Position numbers and translations under genes: made by a program | Notes under the pieces: model-generated | What the model was told of the DNA's origin: nothing | Seen by the model: the letters and a program-made list of their open reading frames with translations, nothing else | Databases searched by the model: none | Shown here: piece by piece, positions 11,613-20,247 of the stretch | Layout of the letters: the number at the start of each line of letters is the position of its first letter | Numbering within the stretch: position 1 is the first letter of the stretch | Assembly (NCBI RefSeq): GCF_037975245.1 | Contig: NC_092581.1 | Location: 20,980,303 to 21,044,302 of the forward strand | Length of the DNA stretch: 64,000 bases | Source: Apostichopus japonicus | Lineage: Eukaryota > Echinodermata > Holothuroidea > Aspidochirotida > Stichopodidae | Reading direction: 5' to 3'

Positions 11613-11918
11613 TCTCAAGAATGTCAAATATATTTGGAATTTTCCATCCTACATGGGCAAAGAAACATAGTTATGAACCAACAAATCCACTGGCTATAAT
11701 GCTGATTTTGTTCACTAACTATCAAAAGAAATTGGACAATTTGAGACAAAATGAATTTGCTCAGATCATGAAGTATGAAAGTTGGTTTATCAATATTCAG
11801 TGTGTATTTACAGAAGGCAAAGATGGAAATGCTATGACCAGCTACTAAACTGTTACAAAGTTGTATAAATAACGATTGATGCTAATCTGTGTTACATTCG
11901 TTTTGAACAGTATTTTCA

Positions 11919-11924
11919 AATAAA
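11919..11924 (+). promoter_or_regulatory. Candidate MRPS9 polyadenylation signal AATAAA
   Basis: A canonical hexamer 785 bp after the stop codon in TTTTCAAATAAACTTGC. It is the first AATAAA noticed downstream of the gene on this strand. Confidence 0.45.
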
Positions 11925-12135
11925 CTTGCATGGTATGGTACAATCTGAGATGCGAGTGCACACTACTTTGTGACTGTTGTTTTTGCAAGTTTCAGAGTTT
12001 TATTACAAATATTAAAGCCTCATGAAACAGTGTCAACCTTAAGCCTGGTTTCAACAGTTGAATTCTAAGGTGAACTATATGGGGGGGACGATGAATTGGA
12101 TAATAGCAGTAAATGCACTGAACTGATATTAAATT

Positions 12136-12720
12136 AAAGGTCTATGGAAACCTATGAACAACGTTGTCCTAATAACTCTAATAGGCATTAAAAACCATGA
12201 AAATAGCTGTAACTCCCGTAAAAGCTTCACCATTTTACAAGACTTTTCTTATTCTAGTTTTATTTATGAATAAACATTAGCTAATTATGCACATTGATGA
12301 TGTAATAGGAGTGACTCCCTAATTTGCTGTCATGTTATTCACCTCGTATTTACATCTTTTGTTTCAAGGACACTGAACTCCGGTTTGTGGCCTAAGGTGT
12401 TTTTTTTTTAAATATTTCATTGTCTTCTTTAAAAGAGGAACATCACATTATTCAAATGATATATGTGGGCTTGTAATATGGGCTTAACTTCTTAAGGCCT
12501 AAAATAAGAAAGTTTGATGAGTGCAACACTCCTCAACATAGTTTGCACATATTTGATGAGTTTCACAGATTCATCAAACCTCACATGTGTATATATTGGA
12601 AACGAAAAGAGCTTTTCGAAAACTTTCAACAGATTTCGAATATTATGACACACAAAAAATGTAGTGAATATGGGACAAATTGGCTAGGTGTCCGTAGTAC
12701 TTTAAGATACTGCAAGTTAT
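12136..12720. repeat. Dispersed repeat, copy 1 (second copy at 61660-62190)
   Basis: The two copies share long near-identical blocks in the same order and orientation, such as GAATAAACATTAGCTAATTA, GATGATGTAA, TTTGTGGCCTAAG and GGGACAAATTGGCTAGGTGT. Between them are diverged stretches and small indels. No coding capacity and no clear termini were found. The GGGACAAATTGGCTAGGTGT block lies near its right end, and in the second copy that end is tandemly amplified. The class of element is unknown. Confidence 0.75.
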
Positions 12721-13548
12721 TACTTCCTGTTGTCATCTTTATTTCAATTAATTAATAATTATCATCTGATCATCAACAATGATCTTTTAAAAAGATAAAG
12801 AGCTTGTTTTTATCATTCTGCAGATAGACAAATATGTGTTGCTTATCCAGACTTGTTTGAATTATGATATAGGCAAAGTATAGTGATAATTGTCAATTGA
12901 GGCATATGCTTCAGCTTGGGGAATGGGGTGGGGAGGGGAGCAATTGTAACCCACAAGACATTTTCTGTCTCTTAGGATATCAGAATTACAGAAAAGCAAT
13001 GTTTAAAATCGTTTTCTGACTGAATGGGAGGTAGTACCATTTTTTTTTGGCTTTTGACATTCTCGATTCCATAAGAAAGGTATGAGGCAGAAAATTGAGG
13101 GATTGATTACCTAATAAATTTAACTAATTTGAGTTTATATTTGATCAACTTAACATTTCTGAGCAAACCGATGAATAACGTACAGTCCAGCATAAGTATT
13201 TCAGAAGCATGTCCTACTCTGGTGGTTATGCTTTCACCATCATATGTGCGTGCTTGTGTTTGTTTGTGAAGCCTTGCTCGTAAGCAGAATGTCCACACAA
13301 AAATTTGGAAACCGACAGACTTAGTGATTTCACATGAGAACTTTTCACGTTAAACTGCCTCAAATGACCTATGACCTCCACACAAATTTATATTCCTGTG
13401 CTCACAAAGGTGGATCTGCATATTACATATGAAATTCCTCCCAGCCTTACTTTCGAAGTTAAAGCGAACTTCAATTAAGATGTGAAATAAATAATTATGA
13501 GACGTTTACACTAAAAGCAGGCCTATAATCAGTACTACACGCAATGTT
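12721..13548. other. Intergenic, nothing recognised
   Basis: AT-rich intergenic DNA between MRPS9 and the next gene. A small G-rich stretch occurs at about 12917-12942. A 63-residue minus-strand ORF at 13107-13298 has no recognisable motif and was not accepted. Confidence 0.4.
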
Positions 13549-13598
13549 ATGCTTATGACTGCTTTTCATTTTGAAAAGCGCAGGTGTACATCATCCTA

Positions 13599-13652
13599 CC
13601 CCCCCCCCCCGCCACTCGATCCACCCCCCCCCCCACACACACACACCCACAC
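13599..13652. repeat. Poly-C and (CA)n microsatellite
   Basis: Runs of C separated by short spacers, followed by ACACAC. It gives a proline-rich ORF by chance. Confidence 0.85.
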
Positions 13653-14247
13653 AGATCCGCGTCTGGACTTCAACTTGATTGTTTCTTGGAGTTCGAGTAT
13701 CTCACTTATTATTTGCCTGAGGGTTACCTCGATTACTGATAATATTAAAGTCTGTCCTTTGCATGAACCTAGCTAGGCGAGTTTCTCGGAAGCAAAACCG
13801 CCGTCAGGAAGAAACCGCTTCCCTCGTGCATCAATAAGTTAACTGATCATCAAGATACTGAAAGTATTACCATAGAGGTCTGTTTTTACCACTAGTCCTA
13901 AGGTCGACTGCACAGCGGGCTGTGCTGGTAAGGTTATCATATTACAAATGGTAATACCTGGAACGCAAATTACGCGGAAAAGTAATACTGCGTAGGGTAT
14001 ATTGTAATTTGTATAGGGGAAGGGAAAGTCCCTCGATGAATGGCTTGGAACTACTTGAACGCAAATCATTTACGACGGATTACAAAACTAAGTACAAAAA
14101 CAACGTGAATTAATCACACTGGCGATTTCAATCGTGGCGATCAAGTCGATCGTAATATAGCTTAATTACACTAAACCAAGATATACCTATAGCTGTTAAA
14201 ATTTCTTCACGTTAGAGATCAGCATTTCCGAGTCCTTATTCTGAATA
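13653..14247. promoter_or_regulatory. 5' flank of the two-exon gene, presumed promoter and 5' UTR
   Basis: The stretch before the ATG at 14248 is richer in CpG than the AT-rich surroundings by eye, as expected for a promoter. No TATA box or named motif could be assigned. An in-frame TGA at 14242-14244 shows that the upstream frame is closed. Confidence 0.3.
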
Positions 14248-14576
14248 ATGGCAGGAATTAGAGGTACTAACCAGGAGAAACAGTCGTTCGTGAATTCATT
14301 ATTATCTCTGTGGAATAATAACCCTGTTGCTGGGATATCAATAGTTCCTCCTGGTGTGCCGAATACAGCCTGTTTGACTTCTGCGACTTACACACATCAA
14401 TCCAAAGTAAATGATTTCGGGAGACGTTCTACTAGGCACAACGGATGTGCGGATGGTACCAAGCTCAATGGACACGGTAGTCGCCTCAATAAATGGTCAA
14501 GCGATAAACGTCTCCATAATACAAACGAGCTTACTAGCAGCTTAGGCCATGCGTCGAATAATTCCTTACATCAAAG
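14248..14576 (+). CDS. Exon 1 of the PPSY-motif gene
   Basis: An open frame of 109 full codons plus two bases, ending in a strong donor (CAAAG|GTAAGC). The base composition is closer to coding than the flanks. Contains short His/Asn/Ser-rich stretches and no recognised domain. Confidence 0.6.
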
Positions 14577-15045
14577 GTAAGCCTCAAATATCAACTATTT
14601 AACCAAATATACTTAAGAAAGGCACCATTCTACGTCTAAAATTTCAATTTCTCAAGGTTTAGGATGCGGGGAGGATGGGTTGATGGGTCGACTTGAAGGA
14701 CGCAAGGACCACCCCTCCTTGATTCACCCCCTTTCTTTTTGAAATCTGGTCCACCAGTGGAAAGAAAATTTGCTTCCTGCGTGCGAGTGTTAAGTACTAT
14801 GAAATTATCAGATGGAAATTAAAATTGACTTTATTGATGCGATGAAATCCTAAATAACTTGCCATCTAGCAATCATTCGACTGGGAAATTTACGAAATCT
14901 TACTCGGAAAGACTAATGGTTGTTAGTTTAGGTAATCATGAGCTTTCGGACATTTTCGACAATACAGAAAAGCTCTACCTACAGTTAAAATTTGAACATC
15001 ACATAAAACAGAGAAGGCAATGATGTCACAATTAGTAAAGTATAG

Positions 15046-15129
<84 letters not shown>

Positions 15130-18100
15130 GCGCGGCGGAACGGAAAAATTATTGGGGGGGCTAATGTGTGGACACTATCTAAGCGGAGCGCCACCATCGG
15201 TTGGCGCGGAGCGTACAAGAAAATTTTGGGTTTTTTTCAAACCCCCAGATGGCCGGAAACGGCACTTCCCGAGTGTTTTATGCTTCGAATACCTACCCCT
15301 AGAATATGGGTCTCAAGCCTGCAATTTCTCAGATTGCACGAAAGTCTGTAAAAACATTGTAATTTGTATATTCGATTGTGTTTTAAGAGAGTAGCTATTA
15401 CTCGAAGTGTACTCGCAAAGACGTTTTTGAGTGTAGTAAGGGCAGTGGCGGAGCTAGGGGTATTGGTCGGAGGGGGGGCAAGAATAGTCTGTAGGGGCGC
15501 TTTCGACACTATCTAAGCGTAGCGCCACCACAGGTTGGCGCGGAGCGGTCAGAAATTTTTGAGTAAAGACACTCCCTAGATTGCAGGAAATCACCCTTTC
15601 GGGCCTTACTAATTTGCAGATAAATGGAGAATAAATAGGTGTCGTCGCCATTTTGTCGGAAAATTACACCAACAGAATATGACAAATGTCAATAGGTATA
15701 CTAGAGCGCAATAAAATAGTCAATAATCGCGAATAAGTAAAAAAGTAGTGAAAAGCTGAAAAGGGCGCCAGCAGTCCATTTGAGTCCGTCAGGGGGGGGG
15801 GGGGCCATCCGTCCCTGACTGTATATATGGACGCTCCGCCACTAAGTAAGGGGATGTTGGAGAACTGACTGAAAATGAGGCAAGTCATTGGCCTAAGACA
15901 AAGTTGTGTTACGCTTACCGGTACTCACACTAACTTCTTCCACTTTGCACGGGGCGTGAAGACGCGGTTGGGGTGACAATGTGGTCTATAGCCAGGGGAC
16001 GGGCCGAGGGTCCCCCAGCAATTACTAAAATTATTACACCTATATAGTATACGTGTGCATCGGACAGATCGACAAGTATGCATTGAAAAATGGGCAGATG
16101 CACTTTTCGGAACCTTGGTAAATATTGGGGGGGCTTATCATGCATTTGCCCCCTCAACTTTTTCATTGGGGGGGCTGAGCCCCCCCAAGCCCCCCCCCCC
16201 CGGTTCCGCCGCCACTGTATATATATATATATATGTTTCCGAACAAACGCAAACTTTGTTTCGAATTACGCTTCTGTCAACTTGCCAAGTTCCGTACGGC
16301 GGGCTTCTGCCTGCGTGACGGGTCTGGGGAATGTTTACAACGTGAAGAAGTGTGTTGAAAATTGAAATTTAATTCATGCAGGGTAGTGGTGAAGTTCAAG
16401 CACTGACGGTTCACGCCGGGGCCTCTGTGACCTTGTTAGTGAGAAAACAACTGGTTATTGTGATGGTCGGTGGAAAGAAGTTGTTCTGCTGAACATAATA
16501 CGTTTCGTCCTTTGTAAAAATAGTTTTTGTTTGAGTCCTTTTTTCTAACACTACAAATCACATCTGGGGGGGGGGGCACCTGGGTGGCACGATTACTTTT
16601 GGGAGAGCACGTGCACCCAGGCCACCCCTTAGCGACGCCACTTTCTGTCCGTTCCGGTAGTGGGGTGAAGTACCCGGTTGGTATGTAGGGGAGGGGGGGT
16701 TGTAGGTAGAGACTCGAGGAGGCCGTTGAATAAAATACACTAACGGTGCCTTTTGAGTTTTATAAGTATACTTGTCTATAAAATTGACCTGTCGTACATC
16801 TTTCGCAGTGTAATAAACAAATAAATATATACAAGAAGTAATACCTTAATGACTAAAACATGACACACTGGTGGCGTAAATTAACGACTCCTATCATGGC
16901 GCAGCTATTCTGTAATGCGCAGGTTGCCTAGTAGCGCAGCTAAACTATACGCATTGCGTCAAGGACAACGCAGCGCGGCTGCCGGAATGCGTCAGCCCGC
17001 GAATCCTATACGAGACGACCACATTGCTACCGCACAAGCAGTTTACGCAGCGCAGCTACAGCGTGCATCAAGCCGATATTTTGCAGAAATCAAATAACGC
17101 CTCTGACAAACTAGCCTATATAAAATTCGGCAAGGATGCTGTCTAGCAACTTGTTCAATTAATGTCTGTATACGCTCTACTTGCACGGCATTATGAACGC
17201 CCCGTAACTGTGTAGAAACCTATACACGAGTTACTGACCAATTAAGACATAGCCGGTAAGATTGCCACGTACTTGAACCCAATTAGAAACAGTCAATGCT
17301 CTCCACCTAGAGACTACATACATGAGCTTGCCCCAGACACACCGTCTATGCACCTCTATAGTAGCTTCCCCGTATACGAAAAGATCAAAGGCTACCATGT
17401 CCACCAGACTACATAAACCCGGCAGGTAGAACCAACTCTCTCGCAGCCAGCAATACAAGGGCGTAGGAACCGGGGGGCTCCGGGGCGCCAGCCCCCCCCA
17501 GTGAAAAATATGGAGGGCGGAAGTATCATTCCGCCCCCGCTTCGCAAGTCAGAAAACCCCTTTTTCATTTCCAAATGAGAAAAAAATCTCATTTGGAGCA
17601 CCAAATTGCATCTAAGGCCAGGTGAAAATGCAAAATTATATACAAAATGGAGTGGGTGGGTTGAAGTGTGCTATATTGCACCAAATTGCATCTGAGGCCA
17701 CCTGGAAATGCAAAAAAATTCCTAGGGGGGGGACACCCCCTCCCCTTAGACCCCTCCCCCAGGCCGGCCATCAGTCTTCAGCCCCCCCCCCCACTCAAAA
17801 GTACCTTCCTACGCCACTGCAGCAATACAATTATACACTAGAAAAACAAACTTGCTTACATTCCAGGGACCTCCCTGCTTAAACATTAAACAAAGAAACA
17901 TCATATAACGGTAAAAAAAGCAAGGTAGAAAATATGTACACACGAGAAAAGTGAAGGTTCTTTCTCGTAACAGTATACATTCACAATGGGTGGCTATTTT
18001 ATATACATAAATAATAAGTGTGAACAGAACAAGAACATTTGAAAAACGGAAAACTGGGTGAATGGGGCTATCATAAACACATTTGAAAATAGCATGGATT

Positions 18101-19360
18101 TTTATAGCTAGGACAGGATTCGAACAAGTGACTGCAGAATCATAGGTTCCGCTTATGGAAAGCCATATTAACATTTAATCGGGAATTTCAGATATCTTAA
18201 ATTGTTTCTTATTTTAGATATCTAAAATTCTATTTCAGATATCTAAAATTAAATTCGAGATATCTTAAATTGAATTCGAGATATCTGAAATTTTATTTCA
18301 GATATCTGAAATTGAATTCGAGATATCTAATATAGATTTAGAGATATCTGAAATTCTAATTCAGATATCTGAAATTGAATTCGAGATATCTGAAATTGAA
18401 TTCGAGATATCCGAAATTGAATTCGAGATATCTGAAATTCTATTTCAGATATCTGAAATTAAATTCGAGATATCTGAAATTGAATTCGAGATATCTGAAA
18501 CTGAATTCGAGATATCTGAAATTGAATTCAAGATATCTGCAAATTTAATTCGAGATATCTGAAATTGAATTCGAGATATCTGCAATTGAATTCCAGATAT
18601 CTGTAATGCATATGCAGAAATTCCCGATTAAATGTTAAAATGGCACGTATGGAAAGCCATTTTAACATTTAATCGGGTATTTTCAGATATCTGTAATTGA
18701 ATTCGAGATATCTGAAATTCTATTTCAGATATCTGAAATTGAATTCGAGATATCTGAAATTGAATTCGAGATATCTAAAATTCTATTTCAGATATCTGAA
18801 ATTGAATTCCAGATATCTGAAATTGAATTCGAGATATCTGAAATTGAATTCGAGATATCTGCAATTGAATTCGAGATGTCTCGAATTCAATTTCAGATAT
18901 CTGAAATTCCCTTGTATTTCGAGATATCTGAAATTGATTTTAAGATATCTGCAATTATTTGTAGATATCTTAAATAAATTGGAGATATCTGTAATTTAAT
19001 TTGAGATATCTGAAATTATTTCGAGATATCTGAAATTCCTTATTAAATGTTAAAACGGCTTTCCATACGCCCTTCTACCAACGGAGCTATCCAGTCATTA
19101 TAATTGGTGGCGATCCCTGTATATCCAATTCTCTGCTATTTTAAAATATAGTGAACAAATTTATTTTATTAAAAATAGATTTAACAATAAGTTTTCAAAC
19201 ATATTAAACAATTCAAAATCGCGGAATATTGACTAAATTATGTATGTTTGTTTACAGGTGCGATGTTGACGCTAAGGATGATGGGACGTTGCCGTCTTAT
19301 GAGGAATGTGAAACATTACTTCCGCCATCTTATCAGTCATTGCCTGCACAGCAAAGGTAG
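14248..19360 (+). CDS. Probable two-exon gene, 143-residue protein with PSY/PPSY motifs
   Basis: Exon 1 is 14248-14576 and exon 2 is 19258-19360. The ATG has good context (A at -3, G at +4) and an in-frame TGA six bases upstream. Exon 1 ends AG|GTAAGC. The acceptor is TATGTTTGTTTACAG. The join makes an Arg codon and stays open for 33 more codons to TAG TGA. The protein starts MAGIRGTNQEKQSFVNSLLS and is rich in Asn, Ser and His, with no signal peptide or membrane segment seen. The C-terminal end carries LPSYEECETLLPPSYQSLP, where PPSY fits the PPxY ligand of WW domains (established knowledge), suggesting an adaptor or ubiquitin-ligase partner (inference). I do not recognise the family. The final AAAG|GTAGTG could also be a donor, in which case more exons would follow and the TAG would be intronic. 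Confidence 0.55.
14577..15043. other. Intron, no feature seen
   Basis: The first part of the 4.7-kb intron of the PPSY-motif gene. Unique sequence without recognised repeats. Confidence 0.4.
15044..15126. repeat. (TA)n microsatellite
   Basis: About 40 TA dinucleotides. The hAT-like element that follows was inserted into this run, and the remainder of the run continues after 16217. Confidence 0.95.
15127..16217. mobile_element. hAT-like non-autonomous element inserted in a (TA)n run, with a nested element
   Basis: Left end CAGGCGCGGCGGAACGG and right end CCGGTTCCGCCGCCACTG are imperfect inverted repeats around GGCGGCGGAAC. TATATATA lies on both sides, consistent with an 8-bp duplication but not decisive in a TA run. 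Without the nested insertion and its duplication it is 681 bp. G-rich and C-rich subterminal tracts (about 15155 and 16170-16200) and the hairpin module (about 15181-15215) match its relatives. No transposase ORF. Confidence 0.65.
15443..15844. mobile_element. Nested 402-bp hAT-like MITE
   Basis: Left end CAGTGGCGGAGCTAGG and right end GCTCCGCCACTA form inverted repeats. The element is flanked by a perfect 8-bp duplication AGTAAGGG (15435-15442 and 15845-15852). It carries the same hairpin module as its host (15511-15548), so a relative jumped into a relative. Non-coding. Confidence 0.8.
16563..16642. mobile_element. Probable fragment of a hAT-like element
   Basis: A G-run near the left side and the right end CCTTAGCGACGCCACT resemble the ends of the local hAT-like family. 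No matching left inverted repeat or target duplication was found, so the limits are uncertain. Confidence 0.3.
16643..17447. other. Intron, unassigned CpG-containing stretch
   Basis: Unique sequence in the intron of the PPSY-motif gene. At about 16890-17100 it is unusually GC-rich, with repeated GCGCAG-like words and a 60-residue ORF, but nothing recognisable is encoded. Confidence 0.35.
17456..17819. mobile_element. 364-bp hAT-like MITE
   Basis: Left end CAAGGGCGTAGGAACC and right end TTCCTACGCCACTG are inverted repeats. The flanking 8-bp duplication is CAGCAATA (17448-17455 and 17820-17827). Internally it has two copies of a block with CACCAAATTGCATCT (about 17600 and 17680), G/C runs, and ACACCCCCTCCCCTTAGACC, which also occurs in the element at 54891-55386. 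Confidence 0.75.
18154..18644. mobile_element. Foldback element with internal GATATC/GAATTC palindrome array, copy 1
   Basis: The left end is TATGGAAAGCC followed by ATATTAACATTTAATCGGG. The right end is CCCGATTAAATGTTAAAATGGC (18623-18644), its inverted repeat. Between them are about twenty units of roughly 22 bp alternating TTTCAGATATCTGAAATT and GAATTCGAGATATCT, each itself a perfect or near-perfect palindrome. Non-coding; open frames within it are by-products of the repeat. Confidence 0.7.
18648..19057. mobile_element. Foldback element with internal palindrome array, copy 2
   Basis: Starts TATGGAAAGCCATTTTAACA at 18648 and ends TTAAATGTTAAAACGGCTTTCCATA at 19057 (inverted repeat). The same GATATC/GAATTC palindrome units fill it, with more diverged spacers toward the right. 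It lies in tandem with copy 1, separated by three bases. Confidence 0.7.
19258..19360 (+). CDS. Exon 2 of the PPSY-motif gene
   Basis: Follows a strong polypyrimidine acceptor. It encodes CDVDAKDDGTLPSYEECETL and then LPPSYQSLPAQQR, then TAG TGA in tandem. Its low-gap, acidic, motif-bearing sequence is the best evidence that the gene is real. Confidence 0.55.
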
Positions 19361-19512
19361 TGACCCAGCAACGAAACAGCGAAATAATGTATATAGTTCA
19401 GTGACATGCATTGTACATCCCCACTGATGTTCTTCTTACGTTTCGATTTGCAACTTTCCTTTTTATCTTAACATTTTAACGTAGGACAGGCTGGAGCAGT
19501 AATAGAAAGGGT
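19361..19512. other. Short flank after the PPSY-motif stop codon
   Basis: Either 3' UTR or intron, depending on whether the donor-like AAAG|GTAGTG is used. No canonical AATAAA was found in this piece. Confidence 0.3.
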
Positions 19513-20025
19513 CAGTGGCGTAGCTAGGCCGTTCAAACTCCGGGCAACAGGGGGAATATTGTCAAGGACCGATAAAGAAAATAATAACAGCCATGCACTG
19601 ATCCGCTGAAGACGGCCGTCGACCATAGGTTGGCGAAGCGGCCAGTGTTAATATAAAATTTGCAATCAGTAAACCAAACGAGCCCTTAAAATAGGAAATC
19701 AAAAGATATTGTGTCCTCAACAGAGAAAATGCCGGTGCATGGGTGCTTTATCTAGAGCGTCTTGAGTGCCAATCATATAATATTCAAAAAATGCTCGCAA
19801 TTTATATATGGGTCGCATGCATAATTGAATGGCAGCAAAGCTATGCCTTCAGTAGTCTGTTTTATTTCACTAACAAGTGAATATTCTGGTACTCAAATTA
19901 ACAGCCAAATTCCACGCCAGATATATGATGGTGCCATGTTACATTCATGGTGCAGCCTAAACGGTCTGTTAGATGAAGTAACGGTGAATTAGCACCCCAT
20001 CTCCCTCACTCTCGAACCGCCACTG
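19513..20025. mobile_element. Probable diverged hAT-like element
   Basis: Left end CAGTGGCGTAGCTAGG and right end CTCGAACCGCCACTG share an inverted CAGTGGCG. Inside, at about 19614-19640, is a degraded version of the GGTTGGCG hairpin module. No matching target duplication could be found, so the boundaries are less certain. Confidence 0.45.
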
Positions 20026-20152
20026 AGCCTATACTCTTGTTCTTGGAACCCCAAAACTGCCTTTCACTCTTTCAAAATGGAACGTATATCAGTGGTTCTT
20101 CTGTTGCAGAGACGTCTAGGTTTTCAGGTTTCCATGGATTTCATTCAAGCAG

Positions 20153-20247
20153 GCCGTCTAACCTTAGATTCTCCCACTAAAGAGCGTATTAAAGAAGCCC
20201 GGTCAGGAAAGAGCCAGAAAAGAACTTTACTTGAGAGAGGAGATTGA
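20153..20247 (+). pseudogene. Decayed duplicate of the last MRPS9 exon
   Basis: Aligns with 11043-11134 over nearly its whole length. Shared blocks include TAACC.TGGAT/TAACCTTAGAT, CTAAAGA(A/G)CGT, AAGAAGCCCGGTCAG, and AGAGC(T/C)AGAAA. A small insertion after the ERK position shifts the frame, and the WKKR tail is lost. Upstream bases also resemble the intron before the real exon (ATGG.TTTC.CATTC.AG), so this is a genomic duplication rather than a processed copy. It lies 9 kb downstream on the same strand. Confidence 0.8.

Larger units (their letters stand above)
11135..11945 (+). other. MRPS9 3' untranslated region (inferred)
   Basis: The region from the stop codon to just past a polyadenylation hexamer AATAAA at 11919-11924. 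It contains the 25-bp array and about 300 bp of unique AT-rich sequence. The cleavage site is inferred from the hexamer only. Confidence 0.5.
18110..19095 (-). other. tRNA-like relic or SINE head split by the palindrome-array elements
   Basis: Read on the minus strand, GGATAGCTCCGTTGGTAGAA (right of 19057) resembles a tRNA D-arm/A box. GTTCGAATCC at 18125-18116 is a B-box match. The 0.9-kb palindrome-array unit lies between them. The putative T stem is mispaired, so this is not a functional tRNA. It could be a tRNA-derived SINE or an old pseudogene; coincidence is possible. Confidence 0.3.

Noticed and set aside
11119-11848. Three overlapping repetitive ORFs (182-224 codons) as genes
   Set aside because: All three forward frames of the 25-bp unit are open, so the ORFs are products of the repeat. 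The true coding region ends at the conserved WKKR stop at 11134.
16915-17097. 60-codon Ala/Arg-rich ORF in a GC-rich patch
   Set aside because: Short, no motif, within an intron; the GC-rich composition alone can explain the open frame.
18697-18999. 100-codon ORF of SRYLKLN repeats
   Set aside because: It is translation of the palindrome array inside the foldback element.
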